Positions 20,451-29,711 are shown, counted from the first letter of the stretch. The stretch is DNA of 64,000 nt from Candidatus Intestinimonas merdavium (GCA_019115785.1 DXCX01000033.1:1-64000); one strand, 5' to 3'. Program-made: numbers and translations. Notes: generated from the sequence alone by a model not told the origin.

Positions 20451-22148
20451 TCAGCCCTCCAGGACCCAGACGGCGGCCTCCCAGGGCTGGAAAATCATCG
20501 TAGATGGGACGGCGGGGGCGCTGGGCCAGTTGGCGATGAGCAGGCGGCCAGACCTTCCCGCCAGCGCTGCCGGCGGGGTGAAGTCCGCCGGGGCGCCGGA
20601 GAGGTTGCACACCGTAAGCAGGACTTTGTCCTCCAGGGTACGGGTATAGGCGAAGAGCTGCGGGTGGTCCGGCAGGAGGAGGCGGTATTTGCCGTAGACG
20701 ATGAGCGCGCTGTCAGGAGAGCTCCGGCGCAGGGTGATGAGCTTTTGGTAATAGTGGAATACGGAGTCGGCCCGCCCCAACTGCTCCCGGGCGTTGATCT
20801 CTTTATAGTTGGGGTTGACCATGATCCAGGGCGTACCGGTGGTGAAGCCGGCGTTGGGGGAGTCATCCCACTGGAAGGGGGTGCGGGCGTTGTCCCGGCT
20901 TTTGTAGGCGATGGCCGCCAGCAGTTCCTCCTTCGGGAGTACCCTCCGCGCACTCAGGTCCCGGTAGGCATTGATGGACTCCAGGTCCCGGTAGTTTTCA
21001 ATGGGTCCGAAGGGGACGTTGGTCATACCCAACTCCTCCCCCTGATAGACGTAGGGGGTGCCCTGCATCATATGGAGGCAGGTGGCGATGCACTTGGCTG
21101 AAAGCTCCCGGTACCGGGGGGAGTCGTCCCCCAGCCGGGAGACGATGCGGGGCTGGTCATGGTTACAGAAGTAGAGGCTGTTCCAGGCCACCTCGTCCAG
21201 CTCGTCCTGCCACCGGGAGAGCAGCCTTTTGAGGACCACCAGGTCGATTTTCCGGGTGCTCCACTTCCCGGTGACGGCGTCGCCGCCATCCAGGTCCACA
21301 TGCTCGAATTGGAAGACCATGTTGAGCTCGGTGCCCTGGGCGTTGGCGTACTGCTTGGCCTGGTCAATGGTTACCCCGGCGCACTCGCCCACCGTCAGCA
21401 GGTCATAGTTGGAGAGGACCTTCCGGCGCATCTCCTGGAGGTATTCATGGACGTGGGGGCCGTTGCAGCAGCCCAGGCCGCAGGGTCCGTAGGGGGCGCC
21501 GCCGGTGGGTACGTCGGGCAGCCCCTCCCGCTTGGAGATCATGGAGATGACGTCCATGCGGAAGCCGTCGATGCCCTTTTCGCACCACCAGGTCATCATG
21601 TCAAAGACGGCCTGCCGGACCTCCGGGTTGTCCCAGTTGAGGTCGGGCTGCTTGGGGGAAAAGCAGTGGAGGTAGTACATGCCGGTGGTATCGTCGTAGG
21701 TCCAGGCCGGCCCGGAGAAGGAGGAGCCCCAGTTGTTGGGCTCCTTTCCGTTCCTGCCCTCCCGCCAGATGTAGAAGTCCCGTTTGGGGCTGTCCTTGGA
21801 CCGGCGGCTCTCCACGAACCAGGGGTGCTCGTCGGAGGTGTGGTTGACCACCAGGTCCATGACGATCTTGAGGCCCCGGGCGTGGGCCTGGGAGAGGAGG
21901 CGGTCAAAGTCGGCCATGGTGCCGAACGCCTCCATGATGGCCTGGTAGTCGCTGATGTCGTAGCCGTTGTCGTCGTTGGGAGAGCGGTAGACCGGCGAAA
22001 GCCAGATCACGTTGACCCCCAGGGCACGGATGTAGTCCAGCTTGCTGGTGATACCGGCCAGGTCACCGATGCCGTCACCGTTGGAGTCGCAGAAGCTGCG
22101 GGGATAGATCTGGTAGATGACGCTCTCCTTCCACCATGCCTTATTCAC
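20451..22148 (-). CDS. GH13 alpha-glucosidase (oligo-1,6-glucosidase-like)
   Basis: 565 aa; MNKAWWKESVIYQIYPRSFCDSNGDGIGDLAGITSKLDYIRALGVNVIWLSPVYRSPNDDNGYDISDY; VMDLVVNHTSDEHPWF; IDGFRMDVIS. Confidence 0.95.
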   Translation of the reverse strand: MNKAWWKESVIYQIYPRSFCDSNGDGIGDLAGITSKLDYIRALGVNVIWLSPVYRSPNDDNGYDISDYQAIMEAFGTMADFDRLLSQAHARGLKIVMDLVVNHTSDEHPWFVESRRSKDSPKRDFYIWREGRNGKEPNNWGSSFSGPAWTYDDTTGMYYLHCFSPKQPDLNWDNPEVRQAVFDMMTWWCEKGIDGFRMDVISMISKREGLPDVPTGGAPYGPCGLGCCNGPHVHEYLQEMRRKVLSNYDLLTVGECAGVTIDQAKQYANAQGTELNMVFQFEHVDLDGGDAVTGKWSTRKIDLVVLKRLLSRWQDELDEVAWNSLYFCNHDQPRIVSRLGDDSPRYRELSAKCIATCLHMMQGTPYVYQGEELGMTNVPFGPIENYRDLESINAYRDLSARRVLPKEELLAAIAYKSRDNARTPFQWDDSPNAGFTTGTPWIMVNPNYKEINAREQLGRADSVFHYYQKLITLRRSSPDSALIVYGKYRLLLPDHPQLFAYTRTLEDKVLLTVCNLSGAPADFTPPAALAGRSGRLLIANWPSAPAVPSTMIFQPWEAAVWVLEG

Positions 22149-22163
22149 GTTGGATGACCTCCC

Positions 22164-24347
22164 TTACACGGACTCAATATAGTACTGGACGGCCTCGCAC
22201 TCGTCCAGGAAGGGCAGGGCCAGACCGGCGTACATAAGCTCGTCGCCGCCGTAAACCTGGCCGTTGATCCGGTAATTCCGGTCCGGGTCCAGACCTTTGA
22301 GGCGCAGCAGGGGGCGCACCGGGTTGGCGTGGCGCTGGGTCTGGACCAGTCCCACCAGAGCCCGATCCCGGTCGGGGGAGACGTGCATCCAGGCGCAGAA
22401 GGGCACCTCCTGCCGGAAAGGATCGCTGATGCGGTAGTAGTCTCCCCGCATCACCAGATCCCAATAGGTGCGGAAGCCGGCGATCTGAGCCGAGACCTCC
22501 TCCAGCTCGGCGGCGGTGAGCTCGTTGAGGTCCAGCTCATAGCCGAAGGTGCCGGCGGCGGCCACCACGCCCCGGGTGTGGAGGGGGGTGGAACGGTGGG
22601 TCAGACCGTTGGGCACGGCGGAGACATGGGCGCCCATGGAGGCGCAGGGATAGCAGAAGGAGGTACCGTACTGGATACGCAGGCGGTCCATGGCATCGGT
22701 GTTGTCGGAGCACCAGATCTGGGGGGTGTAGTAGAGCATGCCGCAGTCAAAGCGCCCGCCGCCGCCGCTGCATCCCTCGATAAGCAGGTCGGGAAACTCC
22801 CGGTGCAGGGCCTCCAGAATCTCATACACGCCCAACACAAAGCGGTGGTAGACCTCGCCCTGCCGCTCCGGGGGCAGGGCGGCGCTCCACACATCGGTGA
22901 GGCTGCGGTTCATGTCCCATTTGAGATAGGAGATGTCGGCGCTTTTGAGGGTGGCGCACAGATGGTCCAGGATGTACTGCCGCACCTCCGGACGGGAGAG
23001 GTCCAGTACCAGCTGATAGCGGCCCCGGGTGACAGGCCGGCCGGGCACCTGGAAGGCCCAGTCAGGGTGGGCCCGGTAGAGATCGGAATTTTCATTGACC
23101 ATCTCCGGCTCCACCCAGAGGCCGAACTTCATGCCCAGACTACCGATGCGTCCGGCCAGAGGGGCCAGGCCGCCGGGGAGCTTCTTCTCATTGACGTTCC
23201 AGTCGCCTAGACCGCCAAAATCGTCGTTGCGCTCCCCGAACCAACCGTCGTCCATGACCATCATCTCCACCCCCACCCGGCTGGCCGCCTGGGCGATGGA
23301 GTAGAGCTTTTCAGCGTCAAAGTGGAAGAGGGTGGCCTCCCAGTTGTTGATGAGGATGGGCCGCCGGGCGTCCTTCCAGGGCCCCCGGCACAGGTTGAGG
23401 CGGATGGCCCGATGGAACATGCGGCTCATGTGGCCCAGGCCCCGGGCGGAGAAGACCATGGCGGCCTCCGGAGCGGTGAAGGTCTCACCAGGTTGTAGGA
23501 GCCAGGCGAAGTGGAAGGGGTGGATACCCATGGTCATTCGCGTCTCGTGGAACTGGGTGTACTCGGTGGAGGCCAGGAAGTTGCCCGAGTAGACCAGGGC
23601 CATGCCCCAGCACCGACCGGCGTCCTCGGTGGCGTCCCGGTCGCAGAGGATCAGGAAGGGGTTTTGCTGGTGGCTGGAGGAGCCCCGGACGCTGCCGGCG
23701 GTGTGGACGCCCTGGGTGAGCCGGGCCCGTACCGGCTCCCGCTCCCGGGCATAGGCGCCGCCCAGGGTGATGAGGTCGTGCTCTCCCGCGGGGAAGTCCA
23801 GGCAGGCCGAGGCCACCCGGGTGAGTCGGACGGGGGCGGCACCGTCATTCCGGACGCGGACGGCCCGGGTGATCATATCATACTCCTCCAGTACCCCGTA
23901 GAGCAGCTCCACTGTCAGGCCGCTGCACAGGTCCCGGAGTTCCACGATGAGGGTCTGGGCGGTGACTCCGTCGCCGTAGAAGGCGGGCAGGCCATCCAGA
24001 GCATATTTGCCCTGGGAAACGGTGTGTCTCACATAGCGCAGGTCCGCGGTATGGCTGCCGTTTTCCAGGTCGGTTTCCAGGGAGGGGAGACGGAAGTCCC
24101 CCACGCCGCTGGAGGAGTACTCCTGAGGCTGGGTGTCCAGAGACCAGGTGCGGTCGGTTCCCACCTCATCAGGGTTGGGTGAGAATCCCCGGTCCTCGGG
24201 GCAGATGAGCCGGGAGAGGTCGCCACCCCGAAGCCTCTGCCCATAATAGGTGTGCAGCAGCACTCCGGTGGGGGCGATCTTCATCTGATAGCTGGTGCTG
24301 CGGGTGTTCAGGGTGATGGTACGCTGGAAAGCGTCGTATCCGATCAT
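22164..24347 (-). CDS. GH36 alpha-galactosidase
   Basis: 727 aa; NNWEATLFHFDAEKLYSIAQAASRVGVEMMVMDDGWFGERNDDFGGLGDWNVNEKKLPGGL; YLKWDMNRSLTDV; IEGCSGGGGRFDCGMLYYTPQIWCSDNTDA. Confidence 0.97.
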   Translation of the reverse strand: MIGYDAFQRTITLNTRSTSYQMKIAPTGVLLHTYYGQRLRGGDLSRLICPEDRGFSPNPDEVGTDRTWSLDTQPQEYSSSGVGDFRLPSLETDLENGSHTADLRYVRHTVSQGKYALDGLPAFYGDGVTAQTLIVELRDLCSGLTVELLYGVLEEYDMITRAVRVRNDGAAPVRLTRVASACLDFPAGEHDLITLGGAYAREREPVRARLTQGVHTAGSVRGSSSHQQNPFLILCDRDATEDAGRCWGMALVYSGNFLASTEYTQFHETRMTMGIHPFHFAWLLQPGETFTAPEAAMVFSARGLGHMSRMFHRAIRLNLCRGPWKDARRPILINNWEATLFHFDAEKLYSIAQAASRVGVEMMVMDDGWFGERNDDFGGLGDWNVNEKKLPGGLAPLAGRIGSLGMKFGLWVEPEMVNENSDLYRAHPDWAFQVPGRPVTRGRYQLVLDLSRPEVRQYILDHLCATLKSADISYLKWDMNRSLTDVWSAALPPERQGEVYHRFVLGVYEILEALHREFPDLLIEGCSGGGGRFDCGMLYYTPQIWCSDNTDAMDRLRIQYGTSFCYPCASMGAHVSAVPNGLTHRSTPLHTRGVVAAAGTFGYELDLNELTAAELEEVSAQIAGFRTYWDLVMRGDYYRISDPFRQEVPFCAWMHVSPDRDRALVGLVQTQRHANPVRPLLRLKGLDPDRNYRINGQVYGGDELMYAGLALPFLDECEAVQYYIESV

Positions 24348-24413
24348 GAGGAATCATCCTTCTGATATAGAGTGGTGGCCGTCATGGCCCGGGAAAGATA
24401 GCCTTATTGTATC

Positions 24414-24430
24414 ATATGTAACCGGTTTTT
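24414..24430. promoter_or_regulatory. Candidate LacI-family operator 2 (upstream of the GH36 gene)
   Basis: ATATGTAACCGGTTTTT; reverse complement AAAAACCGGTTACATAT matches operator 1. Confidence 0.6.
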
Positions 24431-24521
24431 CCAGCCCAATTCTCAATAAAATAGATAAAAATAAAAAAGTGGGCCGCAGGCCGCGTCCACACCCGAAATG
24501 TTTGGCGATAATCCACAAAAA

Positions 24522-24538
24522 AATGTAATCGGTTTTAT
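24522..24538. promoter_or_regulatory. Candidate LacI-family operator 3 (GH36/msmK divergent region)
   Basis: AATGTAATCGGTTTTAT; reverse complement ATAAAACCGATTACATT, one core substitution relative to operators 1 and 2. Confidence 0.5.
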
Positions 24539-24848
24539 CAATGTTACAAAAACGTTGGGGCCTGTCAGCTTTCTCTTGATTATTCCACCAGGGTATTGTT
24601 AAAATCATAGATAAGATGACCCGTGTGGTTATGCTGGTCCGCCGCTGGAGCGGACGGCAGACGGTCGGGTCCGGAGCACGGGTCCTCCTGGCTACTCCAT
24701 TTCCATAGCTTTGCGGACCCAGAAAAGGAGGAAAAAGACCGCCGGCCGGCGGTGCGGCAGTGTGGAGACCTGCCGTAAACCCGTCAGGGTTCTGCTCCCG
24801 GACGGGAAGGCCCTCTCGCGGAGGCGGGACGGCCACGGCCAAGCTGAT

Positions 24849-25982
24849 ATGGCGACTGTAAGCCTCAAGAACATCTTCAAGATCTACGATGGAAATGTGA
24901 CCGCGGTGAGTGACTTCAATCTGGAGATTGCCGACAAGGAATTCATCGTCTTGGTGGGACCCTCGGGCTGCGGCAAGTCCACCACTCTGCGGATGGTGGC
25001 CGGATTGGAGGAGATCACCAAAGGAGAGCTGCGCATCGACGACAAGCTGGTCAACGATGTGGAGCCCAAGGATCGGGACATCGCCATGGTATTCCAGAGC
25101 TACGCCCTTTATCCCCACATGACGGTACGGGAAAACATGGCCTTCCCTCTGAAGCTGCGGAAAATGGACAAGGCGGAGATCGCCCGGCGGGTCAATCAGG
25201 CCGCCGAGACCCTGGACATCACCCAGTATCTGGACCGCAAGCCCAAGGCCCTCTCCGGCGGCCAGCGGCAGCGTGTGGCCATCGGCCGGGCCATCGTCCG
25301 GGAGCCCAAGGTGCTGCTGATGGACGAGCCTCTTTCCAATCTGGACGCCAAGCTCCGCAATCAGATGCGGGCCGAGATCATCAAGCTCAGGCAGCGCATC
25401 AATACCACCTTTATCTATGTCACCCACGACCAGACCGAGGCCATGACCCTGGGCGACCGGATCGTCATCATGAAGGACGGCTTTGTGCAGCAGATCGGCA
25501 CCCCCCAGCAGGTATTTGAGAGCCCGGTGAACCTCTTTGTGGCCGGCTTTATCGGCACCCCCCAGATGAACTTCTTCCACGCCCGGCTGGAGAAGTCCGG
25601 CGAGGGCTATCTCATCCGGTGTATGGGCGCCGCCATTCCTGTGACCGCCGATATGGCCTCCAAACTGGCCGCCAAGGGCCGGGAGAGCACCGATGTGATC
25701 CTGGGCGTGCGCCCGGAGCACATCTCTCTCCAGGCGGATCCCGCGTCCTCCATCACCTGCACCGTGGAGGTCTCTGAGCTGATGGGCAGTGAGTTCTATC
25801 TCCACGGCACCGTGGGCGAGGGGGCTGAGCAGCAGAACCTGGTCATGCGGGTCCAGACCGGGGACCTGCCGGAGGTCTACCGTTCCGGGGTGCCCTTCGG
25901 GACCAAGCTGAACTTTACCTTCCACAGCCATCTCGTCCATCTTTTTGATCCCGCCACAGAGAGGAATCTGCTGGCGGACTGA
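24849..25982 (+). CDS. msmK: ABC sugar-importer ATPase (MsmK/UgpC type)
   Basis: MATVSLKNIFKIYDGNVTAVSDFNLEIADKEFIVLVGPSGCGKSTTLRMVAGLEEI; LSGGQRQRVAIGRAIVREPKVLLMDEPLSNLDAKLR; C-terminal TOBE region. Start placed at internal ATG 24849. Confidence 0.93.
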   Translation: MATVSLKNIFKIYDGNVTAVSDFNLEIADKEFIVLVGPSGCGKSTTLRMVAGLEEITKGELRIDDKLVNDVEPKDRDIAMVFQSYALYPHMTVRENMAFPLKLRKMDKAEIARRVNQAAETLDITQYLDRKPKALSGGQRQRVAIGRAIVREPKVLLMDEPLSNLDAKLRNQMRAEIIKLRQRINTTFIYVTHDQTEAMTLGDRIVIMKDGFVQQIGTPQQVFESPVNLFVAGFIGTPQMNFFHARLEKSGEGYLIRCMGAAIPVTADMASKLAAKGRESTDVILGVRPEHISLQADPASSITCTVEVSELMGSEFYLHGTVGEGAEQQNLVMRVQTGDLPEVYRSGVPFGTKLNFTFHSHLVHLFDPATERNLLAD

Positions 25983-26003
25983 TCTGCGTTCATAAAAGAG
26001 AGC

Positions 26004-26034
26004 GCCCGGAGCCGTTTGGCTCCGGGCTGTTTTT
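26004..26034. terminator. Bidirectional terminator
   Basis: GCCCGGAGCC-gttt-GGCTCCGGGC followed by TGTTTTTA, between convergent genes. Confidence 0.88.
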
Positions 26035-26626
26035 ATGACGTCTCCAGAACATAGTGCCGGTAGGCGTTGATGATGGAGGTGGGGCCGCGTTCTGTCCGCC
26101 TGGGAAGTCCGGGGCCGTAATTCAGATGGATGTGTCCGTGGATAAAGTACCGGGGAGCATATCGGTCCAACAGGTCCACAAAGCATTGGAAGCCACGGTG
26201 AGGGAGGTTCTCCAGGTCGTTGATATGCCGGGCGGGGGCGTGGGTGAGAAGGATATCGAAGCCTTGGTGGCGCCAGAGCTGGAGGCGCAGACGGGCGATC
26301 CGCCGCCGCATCTGGGCCTCGGTATACATGTTCTTTCCGGGGCGGTAGCGGTGGGAGCCGCCCAGACCCAGAATCCGCAGGCCATGGCAGACCACGATCT
26401 TATCCTCTGCGCAGAGGCAGCCCTCTGGGGGGGCGTTCTCCAGCCGGTCGTCATGGTTGCCCCGGACATAGACCACCGGGCAGCCGGCCAGAGTGCTCAA
26501 AAACTCCAGATACTCCCGGCGCAGGTCGCCGCAGGAGAGGATCAGATCGAAGCCCTCCAGCCTGCCGGGGACATAGTGGTCATAATAATAGGAAGACTCC
26601 TCGTCTGATACCGTAAGAATCCGCAC
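26033..26626 (-). CDS. Metallophosphoesterase (YfcE-like)
   Basis: MRILTVSDEESSYYYDHYVPGRLEGFDLILSCGDLRREYLEFLSTLAGCPVVYVRGNHDDRL; DILLTHAPA; FIHGHIH. Confidence 0.88.
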   Translation of the reverse strand: MRILTVSDEESSYYYDHYVPGRLEGFDLILSCGDLRREYLEFLSTLAGCPVVYVRGNHDDRLENAPPEGCLCAEDKIVVCHGLRILGLGGSHRYRPGKNMYTEAQMRRRIARLRLQLWRHQGFDILLTHAPARHINDLENLPHRGFQCFVDLLDRYAPRYFIHGHIHLNYGPGLPRRTERGPTSIINAYRHYVLETS

Positions 26627-26679
26627 AGCTTTTCCTCCTGTTGGAGAGCCGGACGCCCCATTGCGCCGGGCAAGAGATG

Positions 26680-28611
26680 TCAGCTCCGTTTTTCCTTGGT
26701 GGCGTCCACACCCACGATGCCCACGGTGGCCTTTCCGGTGTCACTGAGCTCCTCGTAGGCGGGCAGAGCGCCCACGACATTTTCCACCAGCCAGTCCATG
26801 GTGATGATGCCCTCTACGTCCAGCACGTCACCCTCCGGGACCTGCTGCCGGCCCTCCTGGTCGTAGATGGGGCCGCGGAAGGGGTGGCAGCTGCCGCTGC
26901 GGATGCCGTCCCGCAGCAGGTCGGCCAGCTTCCGGGTGCTGTCAGGCAGGCGGAAGGAGCAGTTCAGGTCCACCACGCCGGCGGAGAGGCCCCAGTAGTA
27001 GTTGAGGGCCTTGTGGCTCTCCTGATACTCGATTTGGAAGGAGCGGTCCTGGATGCGCCGAAGAATGGCCTCATAGTAGACCCCCCAGTTCCAGACCGGC
27101 ATGGCCAGGTTGACCTGGTGGTCAGACTCGATGAGGGAGAGGCCGAAGCTGTGGCTGGAGGCGCTCCGCCGGGCAGGGTCCTGGGCGGAGATGAGGCGGA
27201 TGCCCTTGTCGGTCAGGCGCTGGACAGCGGTCTTGTCGTCGTCCACGGAGGACCACTCCAGATGGACCCGGGCCAGGGGATTGGTGAGCTGTACCCCCAG
27301 GGCAAAGGCGTTGATGCCGGCCACCTGGCCGTAGATGGGATAGTCGCAGATATAGCCCACCGGGTCATTTCCGGCCAGGGCGCCGGCAATGGCGCCGGCG
27401 ATAAATTTTACCTCATACATCCGGGCGTAATAGGTGCGGATATAGCGGTGAGAGGTATTGAGGGAGCAGTTGAGGATGATGACCTCCGGATGGTCCACCG
27501 CCGCCCGCAGGCTGGCGGGCAGGAGGAGGGGAGAGGTGGTGAAAATCACGCCGCTGCCCTCGTCGATGACCTTCTGGAGGATCTGGAGGGGGTCCGTCTC
27601 CATGGCGTTGTACTGGGCGGAGGTCTCCAGACCGCCGCCAAACACCTTTTCCAGATGCCGCCTCCCCAGCTCGTGGCCATAGGTCCAGTTGGAGTGCTCC
27701 GGGTCCTTGTCGTGGACAAAGGCGATCCGTAGGATCTTCTGCTCACCCTTGGGCAAAAACCAGGAGAGGAGGCTGGAGCTCTTTTTTTCCGCCTCTTGGG
27801 GGGAGAGCTTGACGTCGATGGGCTCCTCCTCCTGCTGGAGGGTGATGTCCTCCCAGACCTTGGCCACCGCGGACTGGATGTCCTGGGCGGTCTTACCCCG
27901 CAGAGCGTCATAGTCGTAGATCTTGAGAAAGGCCAGCAGGGCGTCTCCCACAGTGGAGGTGAGCCGGCCGCCGCCCTGGGCGTCATAGGCCTGATGGAAA
28001 CAGTAATAGGCGGCGGTGAAGTCCCGGCGTTCGTCTTCGCTCCACGCCTGATCCGGCAGCTTTCCCAACAGCTTTTGCAGCTCGGCATAGCTGCCTGGCT
28101 TGGAGAACTCCAGGAAATTGATCCGGCTGCACTGGTAGAAGTCCGCAAATTCGTAGTAGAGCTCCATCCCACGGCTCCCATCCCGTCGGGGAAGGATTCG
28201 GGTGACCTGGGCGCTGATGCTGGTGGCGTCAAAAAACTTCAGTACGCTGACCCGCTTGTGGCCCTCCTCCACATAAAAGCGGTTCCGGTATTCCCACACC
28301 TTGATGGGCTCCCAGAGGCCCTCCTCCAGATGGGCCTGACACAGCCGCTGCCACTTCCCGGCAAACTCCGTGTCGGGACTCATCAGGGGCATGAAGCTCC
28401 GGGAAAAGGACTGGGTGCGCCCCAGAGATTTGGTGCCCACCACAAACTCCAGCGGGATGGGTACGGTCCCGAGATTGGCGGTGTGGCACAGCTGATCCTC
28501 CCCCGCCACCTCGCACAGGGCGGGCAGATAGGGATACTCGCCTCTGGCCGTGCAGGCGCGAAACTCCTTTTGCCCCCGCTTAAGGGCATCGTAATAATAC
28601 AGATTCGGCAC
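26680..28611 (-). CDS. Cytoplasmic fusion: ParB/Srx-like N-terminus + BMP (nucleoside-receptor-like) C-terminus
   Basis: GTG start at 28611 with AGGAGG SD; no signal peptide. N-part WEYRNRFYVEEGHKRVSVLKFFDATSISAQVTRILP resembles the ParB-like dGhhRvsva motif. C-part ILRIAFVHDKDPEHSNWTYGHELGRRHLEKVF...YEVKFIAGAIAGALAGNDPVGYICDYPIYGQVAGINAFALGVQLTNP is BMP-like. Confidence 0.75.
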   Translation of the reverse strand: MPNLYYYDALKRGQKEFRACTARGEYPYLPALCEVAGEDQLCHTANLGTVPIPLEFVVGTKSLGRTQSFSRSFMPLMSPDTEFAGKWQRLCQAHLEEGLWEPIKVWEYRNRFYVEEGHKRVSVLKFFDATSISAQVTRILPRRDGSRGMELYYEFADFYQCSRINFLEFSKPGSYAELQKLLGKLPDQAWSEDERRDFTAAYYCFHQAYDAQGGGRLTSTVGDALLAFLKIYDYDALRGKTAQDIQSAVAKVWEDITLQQEEEPIDVKLSPQEAEKKSSSLLSWFLPKGEQKILRIAFVHDKDPEHSNWTYGHELGRRHLEKVFGGGLETSAQYNAMETDPLQILQKVIDEGSGVIFTTSPLLLPASLRAAVDHPEVIILNCSLNTSHRYIRTYYARMYEVKFIAGAIAGALAGNDPVGYICDYPIYGQVAGINAFALGVQLTNPLARVHLEWSSVDDDKTAVQRLTDKGIRLISAQDPARRSASSHSFGLSLIESDHQVNLAMPVWNWGVYYEAILRRIQDRSFQIEYQESHKALNYYWGLSAGVVDLNCSFRLPDSTRKLADLLRDGIRSGSCHPFRGPIYDQEGRQQVPEGDVLDVEGIITMDWLVENVVGALPAYEELSDTGKATVGIVGVDATKEKRS

Positions 28612-28784
28612 GGAAGGTCCTCCTCTCCAAAGCTCCTGCCCGTCGGGATGCGCGCCAGGTGGACGGCTATGCCTCCAGCGGTTCCACACTGATCCATAGC
28701 ATAGCACAAATTGGGCAGAATTTGAGATAAAATTCGCCAGGGAGAAACGAGACGGGCCGCCGGGCGGCCGCCTGATCATGTATT

Positions 28785-29711
28785 TTATCTATGGTTCCAT
28801 AGAAAAGGGGGGGGGGGAGATATGGATGCGGCGCCAGAGGAGCAGTGCAGTACGAAGGTGCGAAAGGCCTGAGCGGCGGGGGAGAGGAAGACGGCGTCGT
28901 TGGTGACCAGGAAGAAGTCCCGCCGGTAAGGGGGAGCGCTGATCTGTAGGATGGCCAGGTCCAGTTTGAGCAGCAGGTCCATGTAGGGAACCACGGCGAT
29001 GCCAAAGCCCTGGGCCACCAGACCGGCGATCACCTGATCCTCCTCCGTCTCATAGGCGATGATGGGGGTGCCGCCCACCGCGGTGAAGAGGCTGTCCACC
29101 AGGTCGCGCAGGCCGGAGCTCCTGGAGAAATAGACCTGTGGATAGGGCAGGGCCTCCAAAAGATCGACACTGTGCCGCCCGGCTAGAGGGTGGTCCTTGG
29201 GGGCGATCAGCACCAGGTCCTGCTGGGTCACCGGGAGGGCGGTCAGCCCCAGATCCGGTGCCGGTCTGGAGGAGAAGACCAGATCAAAATTCCGAGCCAG
29301 CAGCCCCTCCAATAGCCCCCGAGTGCGGTCTGTGTGGAATTCAAAGCGGAGCCGCTTTCCCGGATTGGCCTCCAGGAATCGGGCTGCCAGCCTGGGGATG
29401 TACTCGATCCCCAGGGGGCGCAGAAAGCCCAGACGAATGAGGCCCTCCCCCTGGGCGCTGCGCTGGAGGGAGGACACCCCCTGGTCCAAGGTGGACAGGG
29501 TCTGCCGGGCGCAGTCGAGGAACTCGGCCCCGAAGCGGGTCAGGGTGGTGTTTCGTCCCGCCCGTTCAAAAAGCGGTACCCCCAGCTCCGCCTCCAGCTG
29601 GCGGATGGCGTGGCTCAGGCTGGGCTGGGTGATGCACAGCTGCTCAGCGGCCTTTGTGTAGTGTCCCACCTCGGCCAACCGGACAAAATAGCGCAGGTAG
29701 TCCAGATTCAT
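28785..29711 (-). CDS. LysR family transcriptional regulator
   Basis: MNLDYLRYFVRLAEVGHYTKAAEQLCITQPSLSHAIRQLEAELGVPLFERAGRNTTLT. Confidence 0.95.
   Translation of the reverse strand: MNLDYLRYFVRLAEVGHYTKAAEQLCITQPSLSHAIRQLEAELGVPLFERAGRNTTLTRFGAEFLDCARQTLSTLDQGVSSLQRSAQGEGLIRLGFLRPLGIEYIPRLAARFLEANPGKRLRFEFHTDRTRGLLEGLLARNFDLVFSSRPAPDLGLTALPVTQQDLVLIAPKDHPLAGRHSVDLLEALPYPQVYFSRSSGLRDLVDSLFTAVGGTPIIAYETEEDQVIAGLVAQGFGIAVVPYMDLLLKLDLAILQISAPPYRRDFFLVTNDAVFLSPAAQAFRTFVLHCSSGAASISPPPPFLWNHR
28807..28817. repeat. Homopolymer G11 tract inside the 3' end of the LysR gene
   Basis: Direct reading agaaaaGGGGGGGGGGGagatatgg. Confidence 0.9.

Noticed and set aside
24711-24848. N-terminal extension of MsmK in the ORF track (MRTQKRRKKTAGRRCG...)
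   Set aside because: Arg-rich, non-conserved, and ABC ATPases of this family begin at MATVSLKNI; treated as leader instead.
24354-26186. 610-aa minus ORF over msmK
   Set aside because: Antisense to an intact ABC ATPase; no SD or domain support.
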